A stretch of 12,921 nt of DNA, from positions 1-12,921 of the forward strand of contig JAISBQ010000124.1 of NCBI GenBank assembly GCA_031266115.1, in the 5' to 3' direction. Shown here piece by piece: positions 1-6,127 of this stretch. Every line of letters starts with the position of its first letter. Position 1 is the stretch's first letter. The notes under the pieces are model-generated. The model had not been told where the DNA came from and made no database searches. It saw only the letters and a list, made by a program, of their open reading frames with translations. The DNA is from Bifidobacteriaceae bacterium (lineage in GTDB: Bacteria > Actinomycetota > Actinomycetes > Actinomycetales > WQXJ01). The position numbers and the translations under genes were made by a program.

Positions 1-2979
1 CTCGGTCCACGCACCATCCCCGGCACCCGGGGCACCCTTGCCGGCACCGTCGCGGTGACGGTGCTTGAGGACGTGGTGGGAGCCCTCGCCGCCCAGGCTG
101 GCGCCGTCCAGGGCGCCATCGACGCCGGTTTCCTCACCGGCGACGATTACACCGCGAGCACGTGGCAGGCGTTGACCGGCACGTTGGCGGACGCCGCGGC
201 ACTGCTCGCCGGGACGGATCCCGACCGCGACGAGGCCGTGGCACTCAGCGACGCGATCGATGATGCTGTGGCCGGGCTCGACCGGCGCGGCAACACGGCC
301 GCGGTCGAGGCCGCCTATGACGCGATCAGCGCGCTCGCGCTGGCCGAGGGGCAGTACACCGCGGCGTCGTGGGCGGCCCTGGCGGCTGCGCTGGGAGCCG
401 CGGAGCAACTGTTGGCGGGCGATCCGGCCGAAGTGACGGTGACCCAGGCCGATGCGGCACTCGCGGGACTGACCGCGGCGCTCGCCGGGCTCACTCCCGC
501 TCTTCGCACGGCAGCCCTGACCAGCCTCGTCGATGCCATGGACAGTGCCGTGGCGAGCGGCGCACTGGTCGCGGAGGACTTCACACGCGCGACCTGGGCG
601 ACCTTCGAGACGGCTCTAACAGCGGCCGGCAACCTCCTCGCCAACCCGTCCGCCACCCAGGCGGGGATAGATGCTGCGCTCGCGGCGTTGACGGACGCCA
701 TCGGCGGCCTCGCGCGGGCGAGTCAGCACTCGGCACTGTCAGCCCTGGTCATGCTCGCCGCAGACCTGTCGCCGCAGGCGCAGGACTACACCGCCGGGAC
801 GTGGAACGTCTATCTCGCGGCCCTGGACGAGGCGCAGGCCGTGCTGGCGCTCGGCCCGGACGCGGCCGGCCAAGCGCGGGTGGATGCTGCGGTGGCCGGG
901 TTGCGAGCCGCCATCGCCGGTCTCATCCCTGTGCCCTCGCGTGCCGGTCTGGCCGGGATGCTTGGGATTCTCGCGACCCTGAGGCTGGCCGAGACGGACT
1001 ACACGGTGGTGTCGTGGCAGGCGTATTCGGAGGCGCTCGCGGCGGCCGTCGCCGTCAACAGTGATCCGAACGCCGGCCAAGGCGCGATCACGCAGGCCGA
1101 AGCCGACCTCCGCGCGGCATTGGCGTCCCTGCGCACCCGTGTCGCCACGGCCGAGCTTGGAAGCATCATCGGGATGGTCCAGAGCCTCAGCCTCGTGCCG
1201 GCCGATTACACGGTGGCCACCTGGCTGGTCCTGTCCGCGGCGCTCAGCGGTGCTGACGCAGTGGCGGGTGATCCGGCCTCGACCCAGGAGCAGGTGGACG
1301 CGGCGAGTCTCCGGTTGCGTTCGGCACTCGCGGGACTCGAACCGTCGATCCGCACGTCCGCGCTGGGTGAAGTGATCGCGGCGGCGCTGGTCATCGACAC
1401 CAGCCCGTATTCGCCGGTCGGCGTGGCCGCACTCACCGCTGCCCTGTTGGGTGCCCAGGCCGAGTTGGCCGCGCCCCGGTCGCAGGCGACGGTCGACAGT
1501 GCTACCGCCGTCCTCCAGGCGGCGATTGCCGGACTGCGGCTCAAGCTCGCGACTGGCGAACTGCATTCGCTGCTGGCCATGCACAACGCTCTAGACCTCG
1601 ATCCTGAGGCCTACACCGCGGACACATGGCACCCCTATGCGAGCGCCGTCGCGGCCGGCTGGGTCGCCTTGGCAGCGCAGAGTTCCCAGGCACATCTCGA
1701 CGCGGCGGCCCGTGCGATTCGCGACGCGGCGGCCGGTCTGGTTCGCGCCACCCCGCCCGTGGAGCCGCCGGTCGAGCCGCCGCCTGGTCCCGATCCCGCC
1801 CTGGCGACGTTGGCCGGTTTGGTGGCCGATTGCCAGGCGTTGGCTGCGGCGGACTATACGGCCGAGTCGTGGGCGGTGTTGGCGGCTGCGCTCGCGCAGG
1901 CTGAGGACATCCTGGAGGCGAGTGATCCGAGTGCCGATGCCGTACAGCAGGCCGTGCGCGCGGTGACGCGGGCCGTGTTGGGCCTGTTCAGGGCGCCCGA
2001 GCCGCCGGTGGAGCCGCCGGTCGATCCGCCCACGGGCCCGGATTCGGCGCTGGTGGTCCTGGCGGACCTGGTGGCCGATTGCCAGGCTTTGGCCGCGGCG
2101 GACTTTACGGCCGAGTCGTGGGCGGTGTTGGCGGCTGCGCTCGCGCAGGCTGAGGACACCCTGGGAGCGAGTGATCCGAGTGCCGATGCCGTACAGCAGG
2201 CCGTGCGCGCGGTGACTCGGGCCGTGTTGGGACTGTCTAAGGCGCCTGTCCCGCCAGATGATCCCTCGGACGATCCTTCCGATGACCCTTCGGACGATCC
2301 GTCCGACGGTCCCTCTACCGGTCCCTCCGATGCCCCATCGGACCGGCCATCCGAGAGGGCACCGGCAGACCAACCGCCGGCGAGCGCACCACCTGTGGCG
2401 CCGCCATCGTCCAGCGCACCACCGGCGCCGACAGCCGCGCCGGCGCCCACAGCCCCGCCGCTCGACACGGCCACCACCCAGGTGGTCCGCGTCCGGGCCG
2501 GACAGAAGGCGGTGACTCTGGTCAAAGGTGGGACCATCCGGCTGCCCGGTGCCGCCTACACGGCCGGTGGCACGGTGCGCGCAGTGGCGTGGTCCAGTTC
2601 CAACACCACAGTGGCCACGGTGAGTCGCGCCGGTCTGGTCAAGGCCAAGAAGGCCGGCACGGCGACCATCACCCTGTCCTCGGGCACCCACACGGCGAAG
2701 GTCAAGGTCAAGGTTGTGGCCACACGGCCGGCCAAGGCGACGGTCGCCTCGGTGACCGCCAAGGTACCGACCAAGCTCACCGTTGGCGCATCCGCGGCGA
2801 TCACGGCAACGTACAAGCCCGCCACCGCCATCGGCGCCAAGGTGAAGTACACGTCCTCGCGCCCATCGGTCGTCTCGGTCGATTCGCGGGGTGTCATCAC
2901 AGCCAAGGCGAAGGGCAAGGCGGTTATCACGGTCAAGGCTGGCGCCAAGACCGCGGGCCTCACGCTCACCGTCACCTGA
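1..2979 (+). CDS. Surface/secreted FIVAR-repeat protein with C-terminal Big_2 domains (5' partial)
   Basis: The frame is open to the left edge. A GTG at 55 could start it but has no Shine-Dalgarno, and the residues before it (LGPRTIPGTRGTLAGTVAV) read like the end of an Ig-like strand, so I call it 5' partial. From about 64 to 2243 there are ten helical repeats of 66-83 residues, each with a D[YF]T..[ST]W-type motif, although the seventh is degenerate. Approximate repeat starts are 64, 292, 511, 730, 943, 1147, 1354, 1552, 1798 and 2047. They resemble FIVAR modules, which occur in large bacterial surface proteins and extracellular glycosidases. Pro-rich spacers separate repeats 8, 9 and 10. 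A linker with DPSD units and then Pro/Ala-rich sequence runs to about 2460. Two Big_2-like domains follow, with WSSSNTTVATVS...GLVKAKKAGTATITL in the first. The protein ends at LTVT with no LPXTG motif or membrane anchor, so how it stays on the cell is unknown. Its catalytic or binding part, if any, lies upstream. Alternative: a purely structural adhesin. Confidence 0.85.
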   Translation, partial: LGPRTIPGTRGTLAGTVAVTVLEDVVGALAAQAGAVQGAIDAGFLTGDDYTASTWQALTGTLADAAALLAGTDPDRDEAVALSDAIDDAVAGLDRRGNTAAVEAAYDAISALALAEGQYTAASWAALAAALGAAEQLLAGDPAEVTVTQADAALAGLTAALAGLTPALRTAALTSLVDAMDSAVASGALVAEDFTRATWATFETALTAAGNLLANPSATQAGIDAALAALTDAIGGLARASQHSALSALVMLAADLSPQAQDYTAGTWNVYLAALDEAQAVLALGPDAAGQARVDAAVAGLRAAIAGLIPVPSRAGLAGMLGILATLRLAETDYTVVSWQAYSEALAAAVAVNSDPNAGQGAITQAEADLRAALASLRTRVATAELGSIIGMVQSLSLVPADYTVATWLVLSAALSGADAVAGDPASTQEQVDAASLRLRSALAGLEPSIRTSALGEVIAAALVIDTSPYSPVGVAALTAALLGAQAELAAPRSQATVDSATAVLQAAIAGLRLKLATGELHSLLAMHNALDLDPEAYTADTWHPYASAVAAGWVALAAQSSQAHLDAAARAIRDAAAGLVRATPPVEPPVEPPPGPDPALATLAGLVADCQALAAADYTAESWAVLAAALAQAEDILEASDPSADAVQQAVRAVTRAVLGLFRAPEPPVEPPVDPPTGPDSALVVLADLVADCQALAAADFTAESWAVLAAALAQAEDTLGASDPSADAVQQAVRAVTRAVLGLSKAPVPPDDPSDDPSDDPSDDPSDGPSTGPSDAPSDRPSERAPADQPPASAPPVAPPSSSAPPAPTAAPAPTAPPLDTATTQVVRVRAGQKAVTLVKGGTIRLPGAAYTAGGTVRAVAWSSSNTTVATVSRAGLVKAKKAGTATITLSSGTHTAKVKVKVVATRPAKATVASVTAKVPTKLTVGASAAITATYKPATAIGAKVKYTSSRPSVVSVDSRGVITAKAKGKAVITVKAGAKTAGLTLTVT
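1798..2244 (+). repeat. Near-identical 249-base in-frame tandem duplication (FIVAR repeats 9 and 10)
   Basis: The segments starting at 1798 and 2047 are nearly identical over most of their length, in phase with the codons (83 residues per unit including the Pro-rich spacer). Long runs match exactly at the DNA level, for example the stretch encoding AESWAVLAAALAQAED and the one encoding ASDPSADAVQQAVRAV. The other eight repeats share only scattered residues, so this looks like a recent duplication. Each copy has a cysteine in VADCQALAAAD. These are the only cysteines in the visible part of the protein. Confidence 0.9.
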
Positions 2980-2994
2980 CCAGCGCAACCCCAA

Positions 2995-3040
2995 GCCCCG
3001 GGTCCGGGGCCCAAGCCCTCGCCCGTCCCTGATACGGGCG
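2995..3040 (+). terminator. Double GC hairpin after the surface-protein gene
   Basis: Two hairpins lie 15-60 bases after the stop codon. GCCCCG (2995-3000) pairs with CGGGGC (3005-3010) around a 4-base loop. CGCCCGT (3020-3026) pairs with ACGGGCG (3034-3040) around a 7-base loop. Neither has a T-tract, which is common for actinobacterial terminators, so function is inferred from position. Confidence 0.5.
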
Positions 3041-3099
3041 TGAGCCCTGGACTCGGCTCGGGGTCGGTGCGGGAGATGGCATCGGCGGACGCATGGGCG

Positions 3100-3135
3100 T
3101 TCGCTAGAGCACTCGGTTTGTGCTACATTAGCAGT
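3100..3135 (+). promoter_or_regulatory. Promoter of the toxin-antitoxin unit, leaderless type
   Basis: TACATT at 3124-3129 fits the TANNNT -10 consensus and lies exactly 6 bases before the antitoxin ATG at 3136, so transcription probably starts at or next to the A of the start codon. A weak -35 candidate, TTCGCT, is at 3100-3105 with an 18-base spacer. No Shine-Dalgarno precedes the ATG, as expected for a leaderless mRNA. Confidence 0.6.
3121..3133. promoter_or_regulatory. Palindromic operator on the toxin-antitoxin -10 box
   Basis: TGCTA-CAT-TAGCA is a perfect 5+5 inverted repeat with a 3-base centre. It covers the -10 box and ends two bases before the start codon. RelB-type antitoxins and their toxin complexes repress their own operons through short palindromes at the promoter, so this is the natural candidate operator. 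A protein bound here would exclude RNA polymerase. The assignment rests on symmetry and position only. Confidence 0.5.
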
Positions 3136-3426
3136 ATGAGCGACACCACGACGCTGACCATCCGGCTCGATAGCGCGGTCAAGGCGGCAGCTCGCAGCCG
3201 CGCCCACCGCCTCGGCATCTCGCTCGGCACCCTGGTGGAGAACGACCTGCGCCGCTTCATCAACGGCCACCCGATCATCATCGACGACGAGTCCTTCGTG
3301 CCGCCTGAGCGGCTGCTAGCCGAACTACGAGCAGCCGAGGCCGAGCGAGAGCGCGGCGAATTCACCACTGTGGACGCAGCCGACATTGACGCCCACCTCG
3401 CCGGTCTCTCCAAAGGCGAGGAATGA
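3136..3426 (+). CDS. RelB/DinJ-like ribbon-helix-helix antitoxin
   Basis: This 96-residue protein is the likely antitoxin of the pair. The N-terminus, TTLTIRLDSAVKAAARSRA, followed by a turn (HRLGISLGTLVENDLRRF), has the strand-helix-helix pattern of ribbon-helix-helix DNA-binding domains. The C-terminal half, from about residue 48, is acidic and charged (ERLLAELRAAEAERERGE), as in antitoxin segments that wrap the toxin. The ATG at 3136 is chosen over the upstream in-frame start at 3040. The fold begins right after it, a -10 box sits 6 bases upstream, and the extra 32 residues would run through the promoter. The stop overlaps the toxin start as ATGA, so the two are translationally coupled. 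In this family the antitoxin neutralises the toxin and autoregulates the operon. Family placement is by motif recognition; exact subfamily is uncertain. Confidence 0.85.
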   Translation: MSDTTTLTIRLDSAVKAAARSRAHRLGISLGTLVENDLRRFINGHPIIIDDESFVPPERLLAELRAAEAERERGEFTTVDAADIDAHLAGLSKGEE

Positions 3427-3701
3427 AGGTCGAACGCTTCGAATTCTCGAGGAAGTTTGACAAGGCCTACGCGAAGCTGTCAGAGCGCTCGCAAACCCGC
3501 GTGCGAGCGGCCCTGGCCAAAGCCGCCGAGAACCTCGCCCACCCCGCTTTGCGGATGCACGAGTTGAAAGGAGCAGCGGCCGGCACAGTCTCACTCAACG
3601 CGGGAGGCGACCTGCGGATACTTTGCCGCATCCACGAGGTCGACGGCCTCACGGTCGCGTTCCTTGAGCTGGTGGGCACCCACAGCCAACTGTACGGATG
3701 A
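3423..3701 (+). CDS. RelE/YafQ-like mRNA interferase toxin
   Basis: This 92-residue protein is a RelE/ParE-superfamily toxin, probably a ribosome-dependent mRNA endonuclease. Motifs are HELKG (46-50), GGDLRILCRI (61-70) and the C-terminal GTHSQLYG (85-92), which closely matches the GTHAALFG end of E. coli YafQ. By alignment from memory, His46, Asp63, His87 and Tyr91 correspond to YafQ His50, Asp67, His87 and Phe91, while YafQ His63 is Asn59 here. Length and basic N-terminus (KVERFEFSRKFDKAY) fit the family. It overlaps the antitoxin gene by 4 bases. A strong hairpin starts 4 bases after its stop, so the pair forms a self-contained unit. The catalytic residues suggest an active toxin, but activity cannot be read from sequence. 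Confidence 0.87.
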   Translation: MKVERFEFSRKFDKAYAKLSERSQTRVRAALAKAAENLAHPALRMHELKGAAAGTVSLNAGGDLRILCRIHEVDGLTVAFLELVGTHSQLYG

Positions 3702-3705
3702 CCGT

Positions 3706-3726
3706 GCGCGGCGCTGCGCGCCGCGC
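3706..3726 (+). terminator. GC hairpin closing the toxin-antitoxin operon
   Basis: GCGCGGCG (3706-3713) pairs perfectly with CGCCGCGC (3719-3726) around the loop CTGCG, starting 4 bases after the toxin stop codon. There is no T-tract. Its position between the toxin stop and the ispG promoter suggests it separates the two transcription units. Confidence 0.55.
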
Positions 3727-3734
3727 GTGTGCGC

Positions 3735-3748
3735 CATACTTGGCAGTC
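3735..3748 (+). promoter_or_regulatory. ispG -10 region, probably leaderless
   Basis: CATACT (3735-3740) matches the -10 consensus at 4 of 6 positions and ends 8 bases before the GTG at 3749. No Shine-Dalgarno is present and no convincing -35 box is seen. The spacing is close to that before metG in this window. This supports 3749 as the start and separate transcription from the toxin-antitoxin genes. Confidence 0.45.
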
Positions 3749-4981
3749 GTGAGCGTCTCCGCCTCAGTTCCCCTTGGGATGCCGTCGGTGCCCCTGACAC
3801 CGTGGCCCCGGAGACCCAGTCGCGCGGTCCGCGTGGGCACTGTCACGGTCGGGGGTGGGGCGCCAATCTCCGTGCAGTCCATGACGACCACGCCCACCGC
3901 CGATGTCGACGCGACCCTACGGCAGATCGGCGAACTCACCGCGGCGGGGTGCGACATCGTCCGCGTGGCGGTGCCCTCCCAGGATGACGCCGACGCGCTG
4001 GCTACGATCGCTGCGCGGTCCAGGATCCCCGTGATCGCAGACATCCATTTCCAGCCCCGGTACGTGTTCGCCGCCATCGACGCCGGCTGCGCGGGCGTCC
4101 GGGTCAACCCCGGCAACATCCGGGCGTTCGACGATCAGGTGGGGGCGATCGCCCGCGCCGCCAGCGACCGAGGGGTGAGCCTTCGCATCGGCATCAACGC
4201 CGGGTCCCTGGACCGCCGCCTCCTCGCGAAGTACGGCCGCGCCACCCCCGAGGCGTTGGTCGAATCCGCGATCGCCGAGGCCGCGCTGTTCGAGGAGCAC
4301 GGCTTCGCGGACTTCAAGATTTCGGTCAAACACCACGATCCGGTGGTGATGATCCGCGCCTACGAACTCTTGGCCGCAGTGGGGGATTGGCCGCTTCACC
4401 TGGGGGTGACCGAAGCCGGCCCGGCGTTCCAGGGAACCGTGAAATCGGCGACGGCGTTCGGCGCACTGCTGCGCCAGGGCATCGGCGACACGATCAGGGT
4501 GTCGCTGACGGCGCCTCCGGTCGAAGAGGTCACCGTGGGTATCGCCCTGCTTCAGGCCCTTGGCCTGCGAGAACGCCACTTCGAGATCGTGTCGTGCCCC
4601 TCATGCGGACGCGCCCAAGTGGATGTGGTCGAGTTGGCCGAGCAGGTCACCGCGGCCTTGGCGCATCTCACGGTCCCGCTAAGGGTGGCAGTCATGGGTT
4701 GCGTGGTCAATGGCCCGGGCGAGGCCCGCGAAGCCGACCTGGGGGTGGCGTCCGGCAACGGCAAGGGCCAGATCTTCATCAAGGGCTCGGTGGTGGAGAC
4801 CGTGCCTGAGGACCGGATTGTCGAGGTTCTTCTGTACCACGCCCACCGCCTGGCCGACGCCTTGGCGCCCGCGGACGATGCCGACGCTTCCGCCGCGAGT
4901 CAGAGACAGGACGCCGGCGGATCACCTCACGAGGGGTCGGGTCCGCCGCCGGCCGCTCATCCCACGGTTGTGGTGGGCTAG
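3749..4981 (+). CDS. ispG: 4-hydroxy-3-methylbut-2-en-1-yl diphosphate synthase (IspG/GcpE)
   Basis: IspG converts 2-C-methyl-D-erythritol 2,4-cyclodiphosphate to HMBPP, the penultimate step of the cytoplasmic MEP isoprenoid pathway, using a [4Fe-4S] cluster. Family motifs are GGGAPISVQSMTTT, IPVIADIHFQPRYVFAAI, GVRVNPGNI, FKISVKHHDPVVM, LHLGVTEAGPAFQGT and VSCPSCGRAQVDV. Counting from the GTG at 3749, Cys283, Cys286, Cys318 and Glu325 match the E. coli cluster ligands Cys270, Cys273, Cys305 and Glu312 with identical spacing. The 410 residues include about 45 low-complexity Ala/Asp/Pro-rich residues at the C-terminus beyond the usual end near VEVLLYHAHRLADAL. The GTG is chosen because actinobacterial homologues begin with a few residues before SLGMP; here that is SVSASVPLGMP. 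An ATG at 3698 overlapping the toxin stop would add 17 residues without homology and would run through the hairpin. The GNAT gene follows after 10 bases, so the two probably form an operon. Confidence 0.95.
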   Translation: MSVSASVPLGMPSVPLTPWPRRPSRAVRVGTVTVGGGAPISVQSMTTTPTADVDATLRQIGELTAAGCDIVRVAVPSQDDADALATIAARSRIPVIADIHFQPRYVFAAIDAGCAGVRVNPGNIRAFDDQVGAIARAASDRGVSLRIGINAGSLDRRLLAKYGRATPEALVESAIAEAALFEEHGFADFKISVKHHDPVVMIRAYELLAAVGDWPLHLGVTEAGPAFQGTVKSATAFGALLRQGIGDTIRVSLTAPPVEEVTVGIALLQALGLRERHFEIVSCPSCGRAQVDVVELAEQVTAALAHLTVPLRVAVMGCVVNGPGEAREADLGVASGNGKGQIFIKGSVVETVPEDRIVEVLLYHAHRLADALAPADDADASAASQRQDAGGSPHEGSGPPPAAHPTVVVG

Positions 4982-4991
4982 GGGCGCGCGC

Positions 4992-5900
4992 ATGCGGCAC
5001 GGACTGGGGAGCGGGGCGCTGGCGTGGCCACGGACTCACCGTGGTCGGATGGAGCCCCGTGTCCTCGGCCTGGACGAGCTGGCGGATGCCGCGGCCCTCG
5101 CAGAACGGGCGGGGGCGCAGGGAGTCCTCGCCGGAGCGCGAATTGCCGACGCTCGGGCCCACTCGACGTGGGGCGAGGTGTGGGGGTTTGGTGAACCCGG
5201 CGATCTGCGGTCCGTGTGCTGGTTTGGTGGAACGTTCATTCCCGTCGGCGTGGCACCTGAGGACATCCCGGCGTTGGTTTCGCGGGCACGCGGGCGTGGG
5301 CGGGGCTGCGCATCGATTGTGGGCGAGGCACGAACAGTCCTCGACCTGTGGCGTGGACTGGAACACTATTGGCCGGCTCCGCACTCGGTGCGCGACAATC
5401 AGCCGCTGTTGGAGATCGTTGCCCCGGCCACGGTGGAGCCGGATCCGTCAGTCCGACTGGCCACGGCCGGTGACATCGACGCGGTCCTTCCCGCCGCCGT
5501 CGCCATGTTCACTGAGGAGCTTGGGTTTTCACCGCTGCGCGATGGGCCCGGCTACCGCCACCGGGTGGCCGATCTGTTGGCTCGGGAGATGACGTACATC
5601 CGCACCAGCGTGGGACCCCAGCGGCACAGACGAACCGGGCCCACCTCGCCGGTGGTGTTCAAGACGGATCTTGGGGCCGCCATCGGCGGCAATGCGCAAG
5701 TCCATGGGGTGTGGGTGCATCCCCACATGCGCGGGCGGCATCTGGCGCGTCACGGTGTGGCGGCGGTCGTGAACCATGCCCTGACGCGGGGTTTCACATC
5801 GATTTCGCTTTACGTGAACGCCCACAATACTCCGGCCCTGACGGCATATGACGCGGTTGGCTTTCGGCAGGTGGGCACATGGGCCACGGTGATGTTCTGA
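4992..5900 (+). CDS. GNAT-family N-acetyltransferase with DUF4081-like N-terminus
   Basis: This 302-residue protein resembles the acetyltransferase downstream of gcpE in mycobacteria (Rv2867c type). The N-terminal half (LDELADAAALAERAGAQGVLAGARI... through WFGGTFIPVG) looks like the DUF4081 region. The C-terminal half is a GNAT fold: RLATAGDID starts it, VHGVWVHPHMRGRHLARHG is the acetyl-CoA loop and YVNAHNTPALTAYDAVGFRQVGTWATVMF is the closing segment. In the loop the usual RGxG is RGRH (247-250), so the second glycine is replaced by histidine. The substrate is unknown. The ATG at 4992 has a weak AGGGG-like site about 8 bases upstream; the in-frame ATG at 5049 would remove 19 residues and begin right at the domain, so it is a real alternative. 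Short spacing to ispG suggests co-transcription. Confidence 0.85.
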   Translation: MRHGLGSGALAWPRTHRGRMEPRVLGLDELADAAALAERAGAQGVLAGARIADARAHSTWGEVWGFGEPGDLRSVCWFGGTFIPVGVAPEDIPALVSRARGRGRGCASIVGEARTVLDLWRGLEHYWPAPHSVRDNQPLLEIVAPATVEPDPSVRLATAGDIDAVLPAAVAMFTEELGFSPLRDGPGYRHRVADLLAREMTYIRTSVGPQRHRRTGPTSPVVFKTDLGAAIGGNAQVHGVWVHPHMRGRHLARHGVAAVVNHALTRGFTSISLYVNAHNTPALTAYDAVGFRQVGTWATVMF

Positions 5901-6114
5901 CCCGGAAACGAATGGTGGGGTTCTGGTGGGCGCCGCACGGCATTGCCCGGCTATGGCCGAATTGTCCGACGAAATCAGGGTTTCGCCCGGCCATGTGTGC
6001 CGGTGTACGCTCTGAGCCTTGGGGTGGTGCGGCGCGGTGCGCCTGGGCTGCCACTTTCGGGCGTCCCGACATCGGCATGACCCCCCGTCAAGGACTGCAG
6101 GTCCCAACATAGTC
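5901..6114. other. Intergenic region between GNAT and alcohol dehydrogenase genes
   Basis: I see no gene here. Three small hairpins could end the ispG transcript: CGAAA/TTTCG (5970-5974 with 5981-5985), CCGGC/GCCGG (5987-5991 with 5999-6003) and GGCGC/GCGCC (6031-6035 with 6039-6043). TACGCT at 6006-6011 is a possible -10 box for the dehydrogenase, but no good -35 accompanies it. None of these is strong. Confidence 0.3.
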
Positions 6115-6120
6115 AAGGAG
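6115..6120 (+). promoter_or_regulatory. Shine-Dalgarno fixing the GTG start of the alcohol dehydrogenase
   Basis: AAGGAG lies 7 bases upstream of the GTG at 6128, an ideal spacing. The protein from that GTG aligns from its first residue with the C. beijerinckii enzyme (MRGFGM versus MKGFAM), so the site settles the start. Confidence 0.85.
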
Positions 6121-6127
6121 TAGAACA

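Noticed and set aside
55..57. GTG as the true start of the FIVAR protein
   Set aside because: No ribosome site or signal peptide follows, and the frame continues to the window edge with plausible protein sequence.
2950..2979. LPXTG sortase signal at the end of the surface protein
   Set aside because: The protein ends in a beta-strand (LTLTVT) without LPXTG, hydrophobic segment or basic tail.
1591..3270. 559-residue open frame on the minus strand across the FIVAR gene
   Set aside because: It is antisense to a clearly coding repeat protein, consists of Arg/Gly/His-rich sequence, and exists because GC-rich codon bias leaves few stops on the other strand.
3698..3748. Start of ispG at the ATG overlapping the toxin stop
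   Set aside because: The extra residues have no match to IspG N-termini and translate a GC hairpin and the -10 region. The GTG at 3749 fits homologues and the leaderless spacing.
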